DNA of 64,000 nt, from the NCBI GenBank assembly GCA_003343905.1, contig QAKI01000066.1:91185-155184 (forward strand), given 5' to 3'. Position 1 is the stretch's first letter. Every line of letters starts with the position of its first letter. Positions 26,912-36,086 of this stretch are shown here, piece by piece. Under the pieces are notes generated by a model, which was given only the letters and a program-made list of their open reading frames with translations, was not told the DNA's origin and ran no database searches. The position numbers were made by a program, and so were the translations under genes. Source of the DNA: Subdoligranulum variabile. Its GTDB lineage: Bacteria > Bacillota > Clostridia > Oscillospirales > Ruminococcaceae.

Positions 26912-29494
26912 TCATCGATCTTTTTCCCCGTTTAGTACCTTATTTTTTTCCGCCACATAGGTGTATAGACTGGCTTTCAGCTGGCGTGTGGCCGGGTCCG
27001 GCTGGTCCAGGTCGAACCCGCAGAAAAGCAGCAGTGCTTTGCCCCGGCGTATCAGCGCCAACGGCGAAGTGGGCGTATTGTCATAAAAGTTGGGGACCAT
27101 TTCCACCACCGCTTCCGCACTGCCGTCACGGGGCAGCGGGAAGCTGACCGCCCGTTCCAGCAAGTCCTTCCACTGGTAATCGCCGTATGGCCCGGTGGGG
27201 AATCCCCGCAGCGCCGGGTGGCTGGCGTCGATCATGACGCCGCAGGCCGCCTTGCTTGGGAAAAACACCGGTGACCAGAACACCGGGATGAAATTGCAGG
27301 GGAATTGCCGGTCAAAGCAGGCCCGTGTCACCAGGGCGCAGCCGCCCGTGCGGCCTATTTCTTCCAGGGCTTCGGGGGTCGAAACCACGGGTGCCTGCGG
27401 AACCGGGGCCGGTGCAAATGCAAATACCCGCCAACTGTTGCTGTATCCCGCGACCGTGATCGTCACATCCAGCCGGGCTGACTGTTTCAGGCCGCACAGA
27501 GGTGCTGCGATCCGGGGAGTGCGTGTCTTTGTGTGGTAGAATAACCGTCCATCACAGCGGATGTCCACCTCATACACCGGATCGTCAAGAGGGACCGGCC
27601 CATGATCGTACAAAGCCAGCTCGGCTTCCAACGTTTCATCGGTCGTGAAGATCCGTTTTGCTTTGAACAGCGGCACCACCGGGCCCGCAAAGCAGCGGAA
27701 CTGCGCCGGGGTCACCAGGCCCTTGCTGCGGCCCTCTACATCCAGCAACCCGATCGTGGCGGTCTTTTGCCCGGTGTAATCCGTCAGCCCCAGCAGTTCG
27801 AAGCCGCCCAGCCCCTCGGTACGCAGGGCGGCTTCGATTTCTTCTTTATATAGACGGGCGGCCAGCACGCCGGAGGCCTGTACATACTGCGCCCGCTTTT
27901 CGTATACGCCGCTGCGCTGCATAAGCAGGCGGATGGCCTCAAAGTTTACCGGGCGCATGGCCCCGGTATAGTCCGCGATGATGTCCACATCCGGGTAGAC
28001 GCAGTACTGCCCTACCTCAAAGGTGACGACGGGCTTTTCCACCGCGGCCACAGCGCCGGCATAGTCCAGCGCGGTGTCCTGCGCGGCCCGGTCCTGGCAA
28101 TGCTGCAGCCGCACGGGATGGCCTGCCGCCTGAAACGCGCAAAGATAATCCTCACAGGGCAGCAGCGGGTGGTCAAAGTTGGAGGTAACGGTATAAAGAC
28201 GCCGCGGGTCGATGGCCTTGACGGCGGTGGTGATCTCTTCCAGCAAAGAGAAATCACCCAGGTTCTCGTTGCCGTTCGAGAAAAACAGAAAGGACGGATG
28301 GTTGCCGTAGCTTCGGGAGATGCGCAGCGCCTCCTGCAAAAAGAAGCTGCCGTGGACCGGGTCCTGCCCAAATTCCAATGGCTGCACATCCAGGTTGAGC
28401 CAAAGCGGCATTTCGACGGTCAGGTAAAGCCCCAGTTCGTCAGCAGCCTCAAAGGCGACCTGAGGCGGGCACCAGGCGTGAAACCGTACATGGTTGAGTC
28501 CGTATTCCTTTGCCACCCCCAAACGCGCGAGCCAATCCGCTTTTGTCATGGGCGGGTAACCGGTCTGAGGGGTCAGGGCGCAGTCGTTGGTCCCTCTGAG
28601 CGAAAGCGGGCGTCCGTTCAGAATGAATTGCCTGCCCTCGGCAGTCAAACATCGCATGCCAAAGGTCAGTGTACGCTGGTCAACGCATCCTTCACAGGAG
28701 AACTCAGCAGTCAACGTGTAGAGGGCGGGGTCAAATTCCTGCCACCAGCGGATATTCTGTAACGGCAGGGTGAAACGGTCCACTTGACGGGAGGTATACA
28801 AAGTCACGTCGAAATCTTCCTGAGCGGCCACGCTCCCGTCAGGCGCCGTCACCCGCAAAGCAATGGTGCCCCGCTGCCGCTGTTCCGGCTTGTGCACGGT
28901 ACAGGCTTCCACCACCCGCACCTGCACCCCGTCGGGCTGCGGATAGATCTGCACATCCGCCAGGTGGCACAGCGGCCGGGCCTGCAGCTCGATGCGGCCG
29001 ATGACGCCGTTCCAGTGTCCCTGGGTATCCAGACTGTAGCCGCTGGCCATATCCCCCAGGCCAACGCAGTCCCGGTTGTCGATGCAGAGGGTCAGACGGT
29101 GGCGGCCGGGGGTCAGGCGGCCGGTCAGGTCGTACACATGCGGGGCCGAAAGCGTGACGATGGGACGCCCGACCGCAGCCCCGTCCACCCACAGACGGCT
29201 GCAAACGCTGACCCGTTCCAGAAACAGGCAGATGTTCTTTCCGGCAAAAGTCTCCGGCACTTCGATCTCCCGCTGCAGCCACAGCGGGCCGGTATATTCG
29301 TACCGTTCCCGCGGTGCGCGCAAGGTGTCGGGGTCAGTCTCCCCGTTCCATTGAAGCGGGGTGCCGATGCGGTTCTCACAGGCAGACCCCGGCAGTACGA
29401 AAGGTTCGCCCTGCCAGCACTGCCCGGAAAATGGAAAGGTGGCGTCCGGGTCCGGCTTGCAGCGCCATACACCGTGCAGGGACAGCGTTTCCAT
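26912..29494 (-). CDS. Glycoside hydrolase family 2 protein
   Basis: 860-residue GH2 enzyme (beta-galactosidase, glucuronidase or related). N-terminal sugar-binding jelly roll (WLQREIEVPETFAGKNICLFLERV, LWVDGAAVG), immunoglobulin-like domain, then a TIM barrel with GTNDCALTPQTGYPPMTKADW and the acid/base Glu in FFSNGNENLGDF (about 407) and the likely nucleophile in VTFEVGQYCVYPDVD (about 491). A C-terminal beta region of about 250 residues follows. No signal peptide, so it acts in the cytoplasm on imported oligosaccharides, most likely galactose- or uronate-containing rhamnogalacturonan fragments. Start codon has AAAGGAGGG upstream. It lies 15 bases after GH35. Confidence 0.9.
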   Translation of the reverse strand: METLSLHGVWRCKPDPDATFPFSGQCWQGEPFVLPGSACENRIGTPLQWNGETDPDTLRAPRERYEYTGPLWLQREIEVPETFAGKNICLFLERVSVCSRLWVDGAAVGRPIVTLSAPHVYDLTGRLTPGRHRLTLCIDNRDCVGLGDMASGYSLDTQGHWNGVIGRIELQARPLCHLADVQIYPQPDGVQVRVVEACTVHKPEQRQRGTIALRVTAPDGSVAAQEDFDVTLYTSRQVDRFTLPLQNIRWWQEFDPALYTLTAEFSCEGCVDQRTLTFGMRCLTAEGRQFILNGRPLSLRGTNDCALTPQTGYPPMTKADWLARLGVAKEYGLNHVRFHAWCPPQVAFEAADELGLYLTVEMPLWLNLDVQPLEFGQDPVHGSFFLQEALRISRSYGNHPSFLFFSNGNENLGDFSLLEEITTAVKAIDPRRLYTVTSNFDHPLLPCEDYLCAFQAAGHPVRLQHCQDRAAQDTALDYAGAVAAVEKPVVTFEVGQYCVYPDVDIIADYTGAMRPVNFEAIRLLMQRSGVYEKRAQYVQASGVLAARLYKEEIEAALRTEGLGGFELLGLTDYTGQKTATIGLLDVEGRSKGLVTPAQFRCFAGPVVPLFKAKRIFTTDETLEAELALYDHGPVPLDDPVYEVDIRCDGRLFYHTKTRTPRIAAPLCGLKQSARLDVTITVAGYSNSWRVFAFAPAPVPQAPVVSTPEALEEIGRTGGCALVTRACFDRQFPCNFIPVFWSPVFFPSKAACGVMIDASHPALRGFPTGPYGDYQWKDLLERAVSFPLPRDGSAEAVVEMVPNFYDNTPTSPLALIRRGKALLLFCGFDLDQPDPATRQLKASLYTYVAEKNKVLNGEKDR

Positions 29495-29509
29495 GGGCGT
29501 TTCCCTCCT

Positions 29510-31564
29510 TTACCATTCCCGGTAAAAATCATCCTTCATCTCGGACAAAAACAAATAGCACTCCCGGCCATACAGCAGGCTGGCAGGCAGTCGCCAGGGC
29601 AGGCCGTCGTAATAATGGTCGGCGACCAGTTTGCCGTCGGCGTAGAGCTGGGCAGCGTCGCAGGGCTCCGTGATCTCCACAAAGCCTTCCGCTGTGGTGA
29701 CGGTCAATCTCCGGCAGGTGATGCGGCAGGGGCCGCCCAATTCCAGTTCCTCGCGGTACGGCGGGTCGAAAGGCAGTTCTTTCATCGGTTCGGCGTGCAG
29801 CTGCGCCGGATGGAACGGCTGCTGAACGCTTTGCCGCACAAAACGGTCCTTCTCCCACAGGCAGTAAGCGTAATCCCCCGGCTGGACGGCGCAATACGTT
29901 CCGTCCGCCCGGTAGAGATCGCAGCCTTCGCCCAGCAGTACCCGGCCGTCCAGCTTGCGCAGGTAGAGCGCCTGCGCCATGGGCAGCGTGACCAGCCGCA
30001 CGCCGTCCACGGCCGTCACATCGGGCAGTGCGCCGGGGCGCAGCACACGCCCGTTTACGCAAAACGCCGGTTCCACCCCGTCCACGGCGGCGAAAAAGAA
30101 GGTATTTCCATCCCGGCAAAGCAGCTGCGCCGTGGCCCAGTCCAGCCGCACGCCGTCCAGATCCAGCCCGAACGGAAGGATAAACGACGCGCCGCCGCGC
30201 ACCGTAATGGGCGGGAACTGCACGGTGCCGGTATCAAGCACCACATTTTCCACCGTCTGCATGGCGCGCAGGCGCTGGTACTGGTTCACGAATACAAACC
30301 CGGAAACGCCGTCGCTGCGCATGGCGTACCGCAGGGCGGCGGTATCGTCCGGGGGCGCCGTTTGGGCCGCCGCCACATAGGGCAGCGGGGCCAGCAGGCT
30401 GCCGAAATCCTGCACGAACAGATGCAGCAGGTTCAGCAGGCGGTAGGTGTCCCCCGTTTCGCCGTAGGGGGACAGCGCCGTATGCGGAAAATACTCCAGG
30501 ATGGGGCAGTCGTTGGGGTAGCCGGAAGCACGGCTTTCATTCAGTGTGCTGTGCCGCCCGATCTTATTGATGCCGCCGTGGTACATATAGTAGCCCACCA
30601 GGTTGTTGCCGCTGCCCAGCTTGACCAGCGAAAGGGCGTAGGCATCCTGCGGCGACACCACCACCCGGCGATGGTGGGTGGATTGCAGCCCCGCCCCCAA
30701 CTCGCAGGTGGCGAACGGATAACGCTCATACGGCAGCAGCCAACCATTGTCCGGCGCGGGCGCGATCTGGTCCATGCCGATGGCGGAGTCATTGCGCACC
30801 GGGTCGAACACATAGTGCGGCGTAGGGGGCAGCGGGTCCCGCGTGTCGGCCCAGGGGGCGTCCACATAAGCGCCGAACACCGGCAGCACGTCGTCCACCG
30901 GGATTTCCGCCCCGTAGCGGCTGTTCCAGCCGGTGACGGTGTACAGCGGCACATCGTAGCCGACCTCCTGCGCCAAATGCTTCAGGTCCAGCAGATGGGG
31001 CGCGTTGTCGGTCAGCTCGTTTTCCAACTGGATGCCGATGACCGGCCCGCCGTCCTTGTAAAACAGGCCCTGCACTTCCTCAAAAATGCGGCTGTACCAC
31101 CGGCGCACCAGCGCCATATAGCCGGGGTTGGAATCCCGCAAGGGGAAGGGCTTTTGCAGCAGCCAGTCCGGGAAACCGCCGTTGCGGCACTCCCCGTGCG
31201 CCCAGGGGCCGATGCGCAGGATCACGTCGAGCCCCGCCTTCTGCGCCGCCAGCACAAAAGCGCGGATGTCCCGGTCCCCGGTGAAGTCAAAAACGCCCTC
31301 GTCCTCCTCGTGATAGATCCAGAAGAGGTAGGTGGCTGCGATGTTTACGCCGCCGGCTTTCATCTTGCACAGTTCCCGGTACCAGTTTTCCCGCCGGTCC
31401 CGCGCGAAGTGGTATTCCCCCATCACGGGCAGGACGGGCTTCCCGCCCCGCTCGATGTAGCGGCTGGTGACATCGATGCGCTCCCCCACCGGGTTCGCGC
31501 CGCCAAGATGCAGATGGCCCCGCAAAAGCGGCGCCGGGGCGGCAGGTAAAAATGTATAGGTCAT
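29510..31564 (-). CDS. Glycoside hydrolase family 35 beta-galactosidase
   Basis: 684-residue GH35 enzyme. The family signature is clear near residue 115 (LRIGPWAHGECRNGGFPDWLL), and the acid/base Glu lies in VIGIQLENELTDNAP (about 180). The N-terminal VTSRYIERGGKPVLPVMGEYHFARDRRENW is typical of the barrel's first strand. The C-terminal ~300 residues are beta-rich accessory domains. It has no signal peptide, so it should remove beta-galactosyl residues from imported oligosaccharides such as galactan side chains of rhamnogalacturonan-I. The neighbouring GH2 gene follows after 15 bases and the SGNH esterase precedes it by 80. Confidence 0.92.
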   Translation of the reverse strand: MTYTFLPAAPAPLLRGHLHLGGANPVGERIDVTSRYIERGGKPVLPVMGEYHFARDRRENWYRELCKMKAGGVNIAATYLFWIYHEEDEGVFDFTGDRDIRAFVLAAQKAGLDVILRIGPWAHGECRNGGFPDWLLQKPFPLRDSNPGYMALVRRWYSRIFEEVQGLFYKDGGPVIGIQLENELTDNAPHLLDLKHLAQEVGYDVPLYTVTGWNSRYGAEIPVDDVLPVFGAYVDAPWADTRDPLPPTPHYVFDPVRNDSAIGMDQIAPAPDNGWLLPYERYPFATCELGAGLQSTHHRRVVVSPQDAYALSLVKLGSGNNLVGYYMYHGGINKIGRHSTLNESRASGYPNDCPILEYFPHTALSPYGETGDTYRLLNLLHLFVQDFGSLLAPLPYVAAAQTAPPDDTAALRYAMRSDGVSGFVFVNQYQRLRAMQTVENVVLDTGTVQFPPITVRGGASFILPFGLDLDGVRLDWATAQLLCRDGNTFFFAAVDGVEPAFCVNGRVLRPGALPDVTAVDGVRLVTLPMAQALYLRKLDGRVLLGEGCDLYRADGTYCAVQPGDYAYCLWEKDRFVRQSVQQPFHPAQLHAEPMKELPFDPPYREELELGGPCRITCRRLTVTTAEGFVEITEPCDAAQLYADGKLVADHYYDGLPWRLPASLLYGRECYLFLSEMKDDFYREW

Positions 31565-31644
31565 AGAAATCTTCTATCCTTTCCTGTTTTGTAACGCCAA
31601 TTTTCTTCACACAACGGACAAACCGTTCCGCATTTTTCACAAGA

Positions 31645-32742
31645 TCAAGCTTCTTTGCGCACAAACGGTTTCAAAGCGCAGGTCAAGCTATCGGCGGCGG
31701 CGATATGCGCTGCCGCTCCGGGATGATTATTGGAACCCAGCTGTTCCGGCAGGAACTGCGGCACCAAAATCAGCGGGACATCCTCGCGGGCCGCTTTTTG
31801 ATAGCGTTCCAACCCGTCCTGGATGGCCGGAAGCATGGTATGCCCCAACATCCCGTACACCCAGACCAGCTGTGCACGCGGATTGCAGCGGCGCAGGGTA
31901 TGCAGGAACCTTTCCACCGCGCCGCTCACGCAGCGCCGGGTCTCGGCGCACGGGCCTCCCGTCGCGTCCCGGCGCAGTTTATACACCGTGCCGTCCGGTG
32001 CGGTGTAAGCCGGGCCGTCCATGGCAAAACAATCATTGTGCCCCAGATGGGCCACCACAATATCCGGCTGCCAGGAAGAAAAGTCCTGCAAGCACAGACC
32101 CTGCGGCAAAGCCATTTGTGCCCCGCAGACCTGCTCATAAACGGCAGGCAGTGTGTGCCGGGGATCGTTGTCCCACCCTACAGAAACGCCCCATCCGCTT
32201 TGTGCGATAATGCGGAAGTCGGCGTTCAACCGGCGGGCTGTTTCCACAGCATAGTGCCCCTGTGTGGAGAACACGGCAGAAACTCCATCCCGCATACTGG
32301 GGCCGCCGCCCAGCCCCTCACCGGTGGAAAGGCTGTCCCCTACAAATTCGATCTTGCAGGCAGGGGCCGGGGATGGATACAGGTTCCCGTCACAGCAGAT
32401 CCCCCGCAACAGCAAAAAGGACTGCGGATCGCGCAGCATCGGCTGGACCTCTTTGAAAAGCCGCACCCGGTGGCGTGCGGCCGAGGCCATCTCCCGCCAG
32501 ACCCAAAGGCGGCTTTGCCCTTTGGGCAATGGCGTGCGCAGCATCGGCGCGCCGTCCACCTCTACACGGACCCACTGTTCGCGTGTAGTAAAATCGGTTT
32601 CCAAGTCAAAAGCCAAGGCAGTGGCGTCTGTCACAAAATCCACCCCCGCGCCGGTCCAGAAAAGCGGCAGCGGGTCCCGCGCAACCGTCCGGCCGCAGAT
32701 ACGCACCGCCGGTTCCAACGCAGAATGGACGCTCAAACTCAT
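31645..32742 (-). CDS. SGNH-hydrolase esterase, CE2-like two-domain type
   Basis: 365-residue carbohydrate esterase. The N-terminal ~125 residues are a beta jelly roll (WTGAGVDFVTDATALAFDLE, WVRVEVDGAPM), and the C-terminal domain is an SGNH hydrolase with the nucleophile in CKIEFVGDSLSTGEGLGG, block III in VVAHLGHNDCFAM and the catalytic His near the end in SNNHPGAAAH. This order is that of CE2 acetyl esterases. The ATG at 32742 overlaps the GH28 stop (ATGA), giving translational coupling and deciding the start. Probably deacetylates imported pectic oligosaccharides in the cytoplasm. Confidence 0.85.
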   Translation of the reverse strand: MSLSVHSALEPAVRICGRTVARDPLPLFWTGAGVDFVTDATALAFDLETDFTTREQWVRVEVDGAPMLRTPLPKGQSRLWVWREMASAARHRVRLFKEVQPMLRDPQSFLLLRGICCDGNLYPSPAPACKIEFVGDSLSTGEGLGGGPSMRDGVSAVFSTQGHYAVETARRLNADFRIIAQSGWGVSVGWDNDPRHTLPAVYEQVCGAQMALPQGLCLQDFSSWQPDIVVAHLGHNDCFAMDGPAYTAPDGTVYKLRRDATGGPCAETRRCVSGAVERFLHTLRRCNPRAQLVWVYGMLGHTMLPAIQDGLERYQKAAREDVPLILVPQFLPEQLGSNNHPGAAAHIAAADSLTCALKPFVRKEA

Positions 32743-34223
32743 ACGGTATCCTCCGTGCGCAGGTTTTCCAGCGTCAGGCCCCGGCAGCGGGCAACGCGCA
32801 GCACAGCATCCGGCGGCAGGGTCAAATCTTTGCACACAACGTCCTGCACCTCGTGCCCTGCGGCGGCAAAGCCGCAGATCTCCAGCGGGTCCACCACGTC
32901 TTCAGCGCCATGTTCCAGTCGCCGCCCGGTCAGGCGCAGCCGCTCAAAACGGAAGTTTTGGAACACCGGCGGCTGCGGCGCGGGCACGCCGTCATCGTTG
33001 TACGGCACGGCATGGATCAGCAGCCGGGGAAAACTGCTATCCCGCACCGTCACCCCGCGCACATATCCGCCGCGTTTGGGGGTCCCCTTGATCTCTATCC
33101 CGTTGGAAGAACGGGCAATATCGCAGTCCCAGATCTGTACGTCCTCCACACCGCCGCTCATCTCGCTGCCGATGCAGATCCCATGACCGCCCAAACTCTT
33201 GCAGTCAAACACACGGATATGCTTTGTGGGGCGGGCAATTTCGTTGCCCTGGGGGTTCTTGCCCGATTTGATGGCGACCGAGTCATCCTCCGTGTCAAAG
33301 GTCGTGGCAAACAGCGTGCAGTTTGTGGAGGAATCCGGGTCCCAGCCGTCACCGTTCCAGATGCCTGCGGAACGCAACATGCAGTGGTCGGTCACAATGT
33401 CGTCGCAGTAGACCATGTGGACGTTCCAGCTTGCCCCATTCTGCAGGGTCAGGCCGGTGATGCGCACATGCGCACAGTTGCTCAGGTTGATGAGCCGCCC
33501 GCGCACCCGGCCGGGGATGGTGCGCTCGTTTTCGCAGGTGGCCACCAGCGCGGCATGGGCCGCCAGGTACTCTTTCAGTGCTTCGCGTTCGGATTCGATC
33601 ATGCGTTCGGCCAGTACCCGCCCGCCGCCGCTGATGGTCCCCTGGCCATACAGCAGGATATTCCGGCAGTTCGGCCCGGCCGTGTGATCCAGCGTGCCGG
33701 CATTGAGCAGGCTGCGGTAACATTCCTGTTCTATCCCCTCGAAGCGCGACCAGATGCGCGGGGTATAATCCGCCGGGTCCTCGCTGCCCTGCAATACAGC
33801 GTCCTTTTCCAGATACAGAGCCATATCACTGTGCAGGTCCAGCGCCCCTGTGCGATAGACCCCGGCAGGCAGATAGACTTCCTCATCGGGGCTGCAGCGG
33901 TCGATTGCCGCCTGCAGGGCAGCGGTGTTCAGGGTCTTGCCGTCGCCTACTGCGCCGAAATCCACTACGTTGCGCCGTTTGAACCGCGGGCGCGTTTTCA
34001 CCTGTACCCGACCTATTTCTGTTTCCGCCTGGCAGACCGTCACATCATAAACTGTATCCGGCTGCAAGTCCGTCAGGGTACAGTGCGTGTGGAACACTTC
34101 CGCACGCAAGCAGCTATCAGCCCAAACCTCATAAACACCCTGCCCGGCAGGCGCCCCTGTTTTATCCCAATATAACGTAATAGTTTCTGCTGTGGTACAA
34201 GCAGACAAAGCTCCCGAATTCAT
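32739..34223 (-). CDS. GH28 polygalacturonase/rhamnogalacturonase-like enzyme with N-terminal Fn3-like domain
   Basis: About 494 residues. The first ~85 form a fibronectin-III-like beta domain (ITLYWDKTGAPAGQGVYEVW, LTDLQPDTVYDVTV). A parallel beta-helix of GH28 type follows (NVVDFGAVGDGKTLNTAALQAAI), with the catalytic acidic motifs DPDSSTNC, TEDDSVAIKSG and GGHGICIGSEMSGG and the C-terminal SNGIEIKGTPKRGG. No signal peptide. Several in-frame ATGs exist (34265, 34226, 34223); I choose 34223 because AAGGAG is about 7 bases before it. It acts probably as an intracellular exo-enzyme on galacturonate- or rhamnose-ended oligosaccharides. Confidence 0.9.
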   Translation of the reverse strand: MNSGALSACTTAETITLYWDKTGAPAGQGVYEVWADSCLRAEVFHTHCTLTDLQPDTVYDVTVCQAETEIGRVQVKTRPRFKRRNVVDFGAVGDGKTLNTAALQAAIDRCSPDEEVYLPAGVYRTGALDLHSDMALYLEKDAVLQGSEDPADYTPRIWSRFEGIEQECYRSLLNAGTLDHTAGPNCRNILLYGQGTISGGGRVLAERMIESEREALKEYLAAHAALVATCENERTIPGRVRGRLINLSNCAHVRITGLTLQNGASWNVHMVYCDDIVTDHCMLRSAGIWNGDGWDPDSSTNCTLFATTFDTEDDSVAIKSGKNPQGNEIARPTKHIRVFDCKSLGGHGICIGSEMSGGVEDVQIWDCDIARSSNGIEIKGTPKRGGYVRGVTVRDSSFPRLLIHAVPYNDDGVPAPQPPVFQNFRFERLRLTGRRLEHGAEDVVDPLEICGFAAAGHEVQDVVCKDLTLPPDAVLRVARCRGLTLENLRTEDTV

Positions 34224-34291
34224 CATGCACTCCTTGTCAAAACATTCTTTGTTCGGTTTATCCATACCGGCGCTCCTGATCCCTCTCCGCC

Positions 34292-34552
34292 TTACCACGG
34301 TCCCTGCGTACGGGGGCAGTGCTGGTCCCGGCGGGCAGCACGCATCTCTACATAGCAGCCACAGATCCGGCAAGTGGCATTTTCCAGCGCATCACACTGC
34401 CGGCAGGCCGCCAGGCGCAGCGCATACTCCTCGTCCGGGGTCCGCAGCTTTTGGGGCATAGTGGCACGGTAGCGCAGCACGCTTTGGTAATAGTCATTCT
34501 CGTCCGCCATATCCTGCAGCAGGCAGCGGCGGCAGAGTTTGGGGGTTGCCAT
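34292..34552 (-). CDS. DUF6171 small Cys-rich protein
   Basis: 86 residues with two Cys pairs near the N-terminus (KLCRRCLLQDM) and a cluster in the second half (LAACRQCDALENATCRICGC, then a late Cys-Pro). The arrangement suggests one or two zinc sites and matches DUF6171 proteins of Clostridia, of unknown function. It has its own ribosome site (AAAGGAG) and sits between the two GH28 genes in the same direction, so it is probably part of the pectin operon although no sugar role is apparent. Confidence 0.78.
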   Translation of the reverse strand: MATPKLCRRCLLQDMADENDYYQSVLRYRATMPQKLRTPDEEYALRLAACRQCDALENATCRICGCYVEMRAARRDQHCPRTQGPW

Positions 34553-34671
34553 AGCCTACAACTCTCCTTTGCTATATTTTTTATCACGTCAAGAAGTCGT
34601 GCAAACAGGGACCGCAACCCCCTCTCTGTGTCAGGAGGGGCGGCAAGCGTCCCAAGTAGCGTATTCTTTGC

Positions 34672-36018
34672 TCAAGTATTTTCCGCCGCGTTTTCCCATT
34701 GGATATCCGCGCACCGGCAGTCTTCCAACTGCGTCAACTGACCGTTCCAGGCCGTTCCGCCACCGTCGTGCAGAACCGCATGGCGCAAAATCAAACGCTG
34801 TACACTGCGGGCATACAGTGCCGGAATCGTATGCGCATACACCCCGCGGGCACTGGGTTGTTCATCAAAAAGTCCTCCGGGCTGGGTACCCTGTTTCGCA
34901 AGCGTCAGGTCCAGGTCGCTGATGCGCACATTCTTGATCGGGCAGTCCGCTTCCCCACCCAAAAACAAGCCGCTTTCGGCAGTGAGCGTCAGGTGGTCAA
35001 AGCTGATGTTGCGAATCACACCGGGGAAATTTTCTTTACCCGGCCGCCGGGTCGCGCTGATAAAAACCGGCTCGCCCTTGCCCCACCAGCCCGGCGCGCC
35101 GGGCACAGCATAACGGTCTGCATAGCGGCGCACCGCGCCCGTGATGTGGTGGACCTGCACATTTTCTACTGTACCGCCATCCCGCACCCAAATTCCCACT
35201 GCGCGGGAACAGTCCTTCACCACACAGTCAGACAAAATGATGTTGCGGATCACGCCGTGGGTCTCGGTGCCGATCTTCAACGCTGAATCGCGGGAATGAA
35301 GCACGCACCCGGTGATGAGGATATTCTCGCTGGGTCCGTAGCGGCGCGCCATAGGGGCGGTGGATTTGACCACCACCGCATCGTCCCCTGTATGGATAAA
35401 ACAGTTGCGGATCGTTACATCCTGGCAGCTATCCGGGTCTATCCCATCGTTGTTGCCGCCCCGGTCATCATTGTCAATATATATCCCCTCGATGTGTACC
35501 CGGCGGCAACCCGCCAGATGCAGCGTCCAGAAAGCCGCGTTGCGCAACGTAACGTCCCGTATCGTCAGATCCGCCACGTCTTCAAACAGCAGCATCCGGG
35601 GGCGGAAATCAGCACAGGCTTTCGGGCATTCGTGGAAGCCGTTATCCTCGTTTGCATCAAAAAAGACTTTATCACCCTGTCCGTCAATGACCCCCGGCCC
35701 GGTGATCGCCACATCCCGCGCGCCCTGCGCCCCTACAAAAAAGCCGCCTGCCCAGCCGTCCACCTCATCATTTCCCGCCGCTGTGCGGAAGGGTTCGATC
35801 TGGGCCGGGTCCAAGCTGCTGCGCAGCACCGCCCCTGGCTCCAGGTGAAGCGTCACATGGCTCTTCAACCGCACGCTGCCGCAAAGATAGTCCCCCTGCG
35901 GCACCACTACCCGGCCACCGCCCGCAGCCGCCGCCGCGTCGATAGCCCGCTGCACAGCCGAAGCGCAGTTTTTCCCGCCCGGCTGTGCCCCGTAGGCTGT
36001 AATGTTATACTCTGCCAT
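34672..36018 (-). CDS. GH28 family enzyme
   Basis: 448-residue right-handed beta-helix glycosidase. It starts without any signal peptide at MAEYNITAYGAQPGGKN, with AAAGGAG upstream. Catalytic motifs of GH28 are present: NNDGIDPDSCQDV (first Asp), HTGDDAVVVKST (second and third Asp) and HSRDSALKIGTETHG. The lack of Fn3-like extension distinguishes it from the other GH28 in the operon; the two share limited similarity and probably attack different linkages (galacturonic acid versus rhamnogalacturonan ends). It is the first enzyme gene after the AraC regulator. Confidence 0.92.
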   Translation of the reverse strand: MAEYNITAYGAQPGGKNCASAVQRAIDAAAAAGGGRVVVPQGDYLCGSVRLKSHVTLHLEPGAVLRSSLDPAQIEPFRTAAGNDEVDGWAGGFFVGAQGARDVAITGPGVIDGQGDKVFFDANEDNGFHECPKACADFRPRMLLFEDVADLTIRDVTLRNAAFWTLHLAGCRRVHIEGIYIDNDDRGGNNDGIDPDSCQDVTIRNCFIHTGDDAVVVKSTAPMARRYGPSENILITGCVLHSRDSALKIGTETHGVIRNIILSDCVVKDCSRAVGIWVRDGGTVENVQVHHITGAVRRYADRYAVPGAPGWWGKGEPVFISATRRPGKENFPGVIRNISFDHLTLTAESGLFLGGEADCPIKNVRISDLDLTLAKQGTQPGGLFDEQPSARGVYAHTIPALYARSVQRLILRHAVLHDGGGTAWNGQLTQLEDCRCADIQWENAAENT

Positions 36019-36086
36019 GATTTCCCTACTCCTTTCGCTCCGTTGGGGTATAATCGTATCCTCTTACAAAGTTCACCGCGTTTTCT

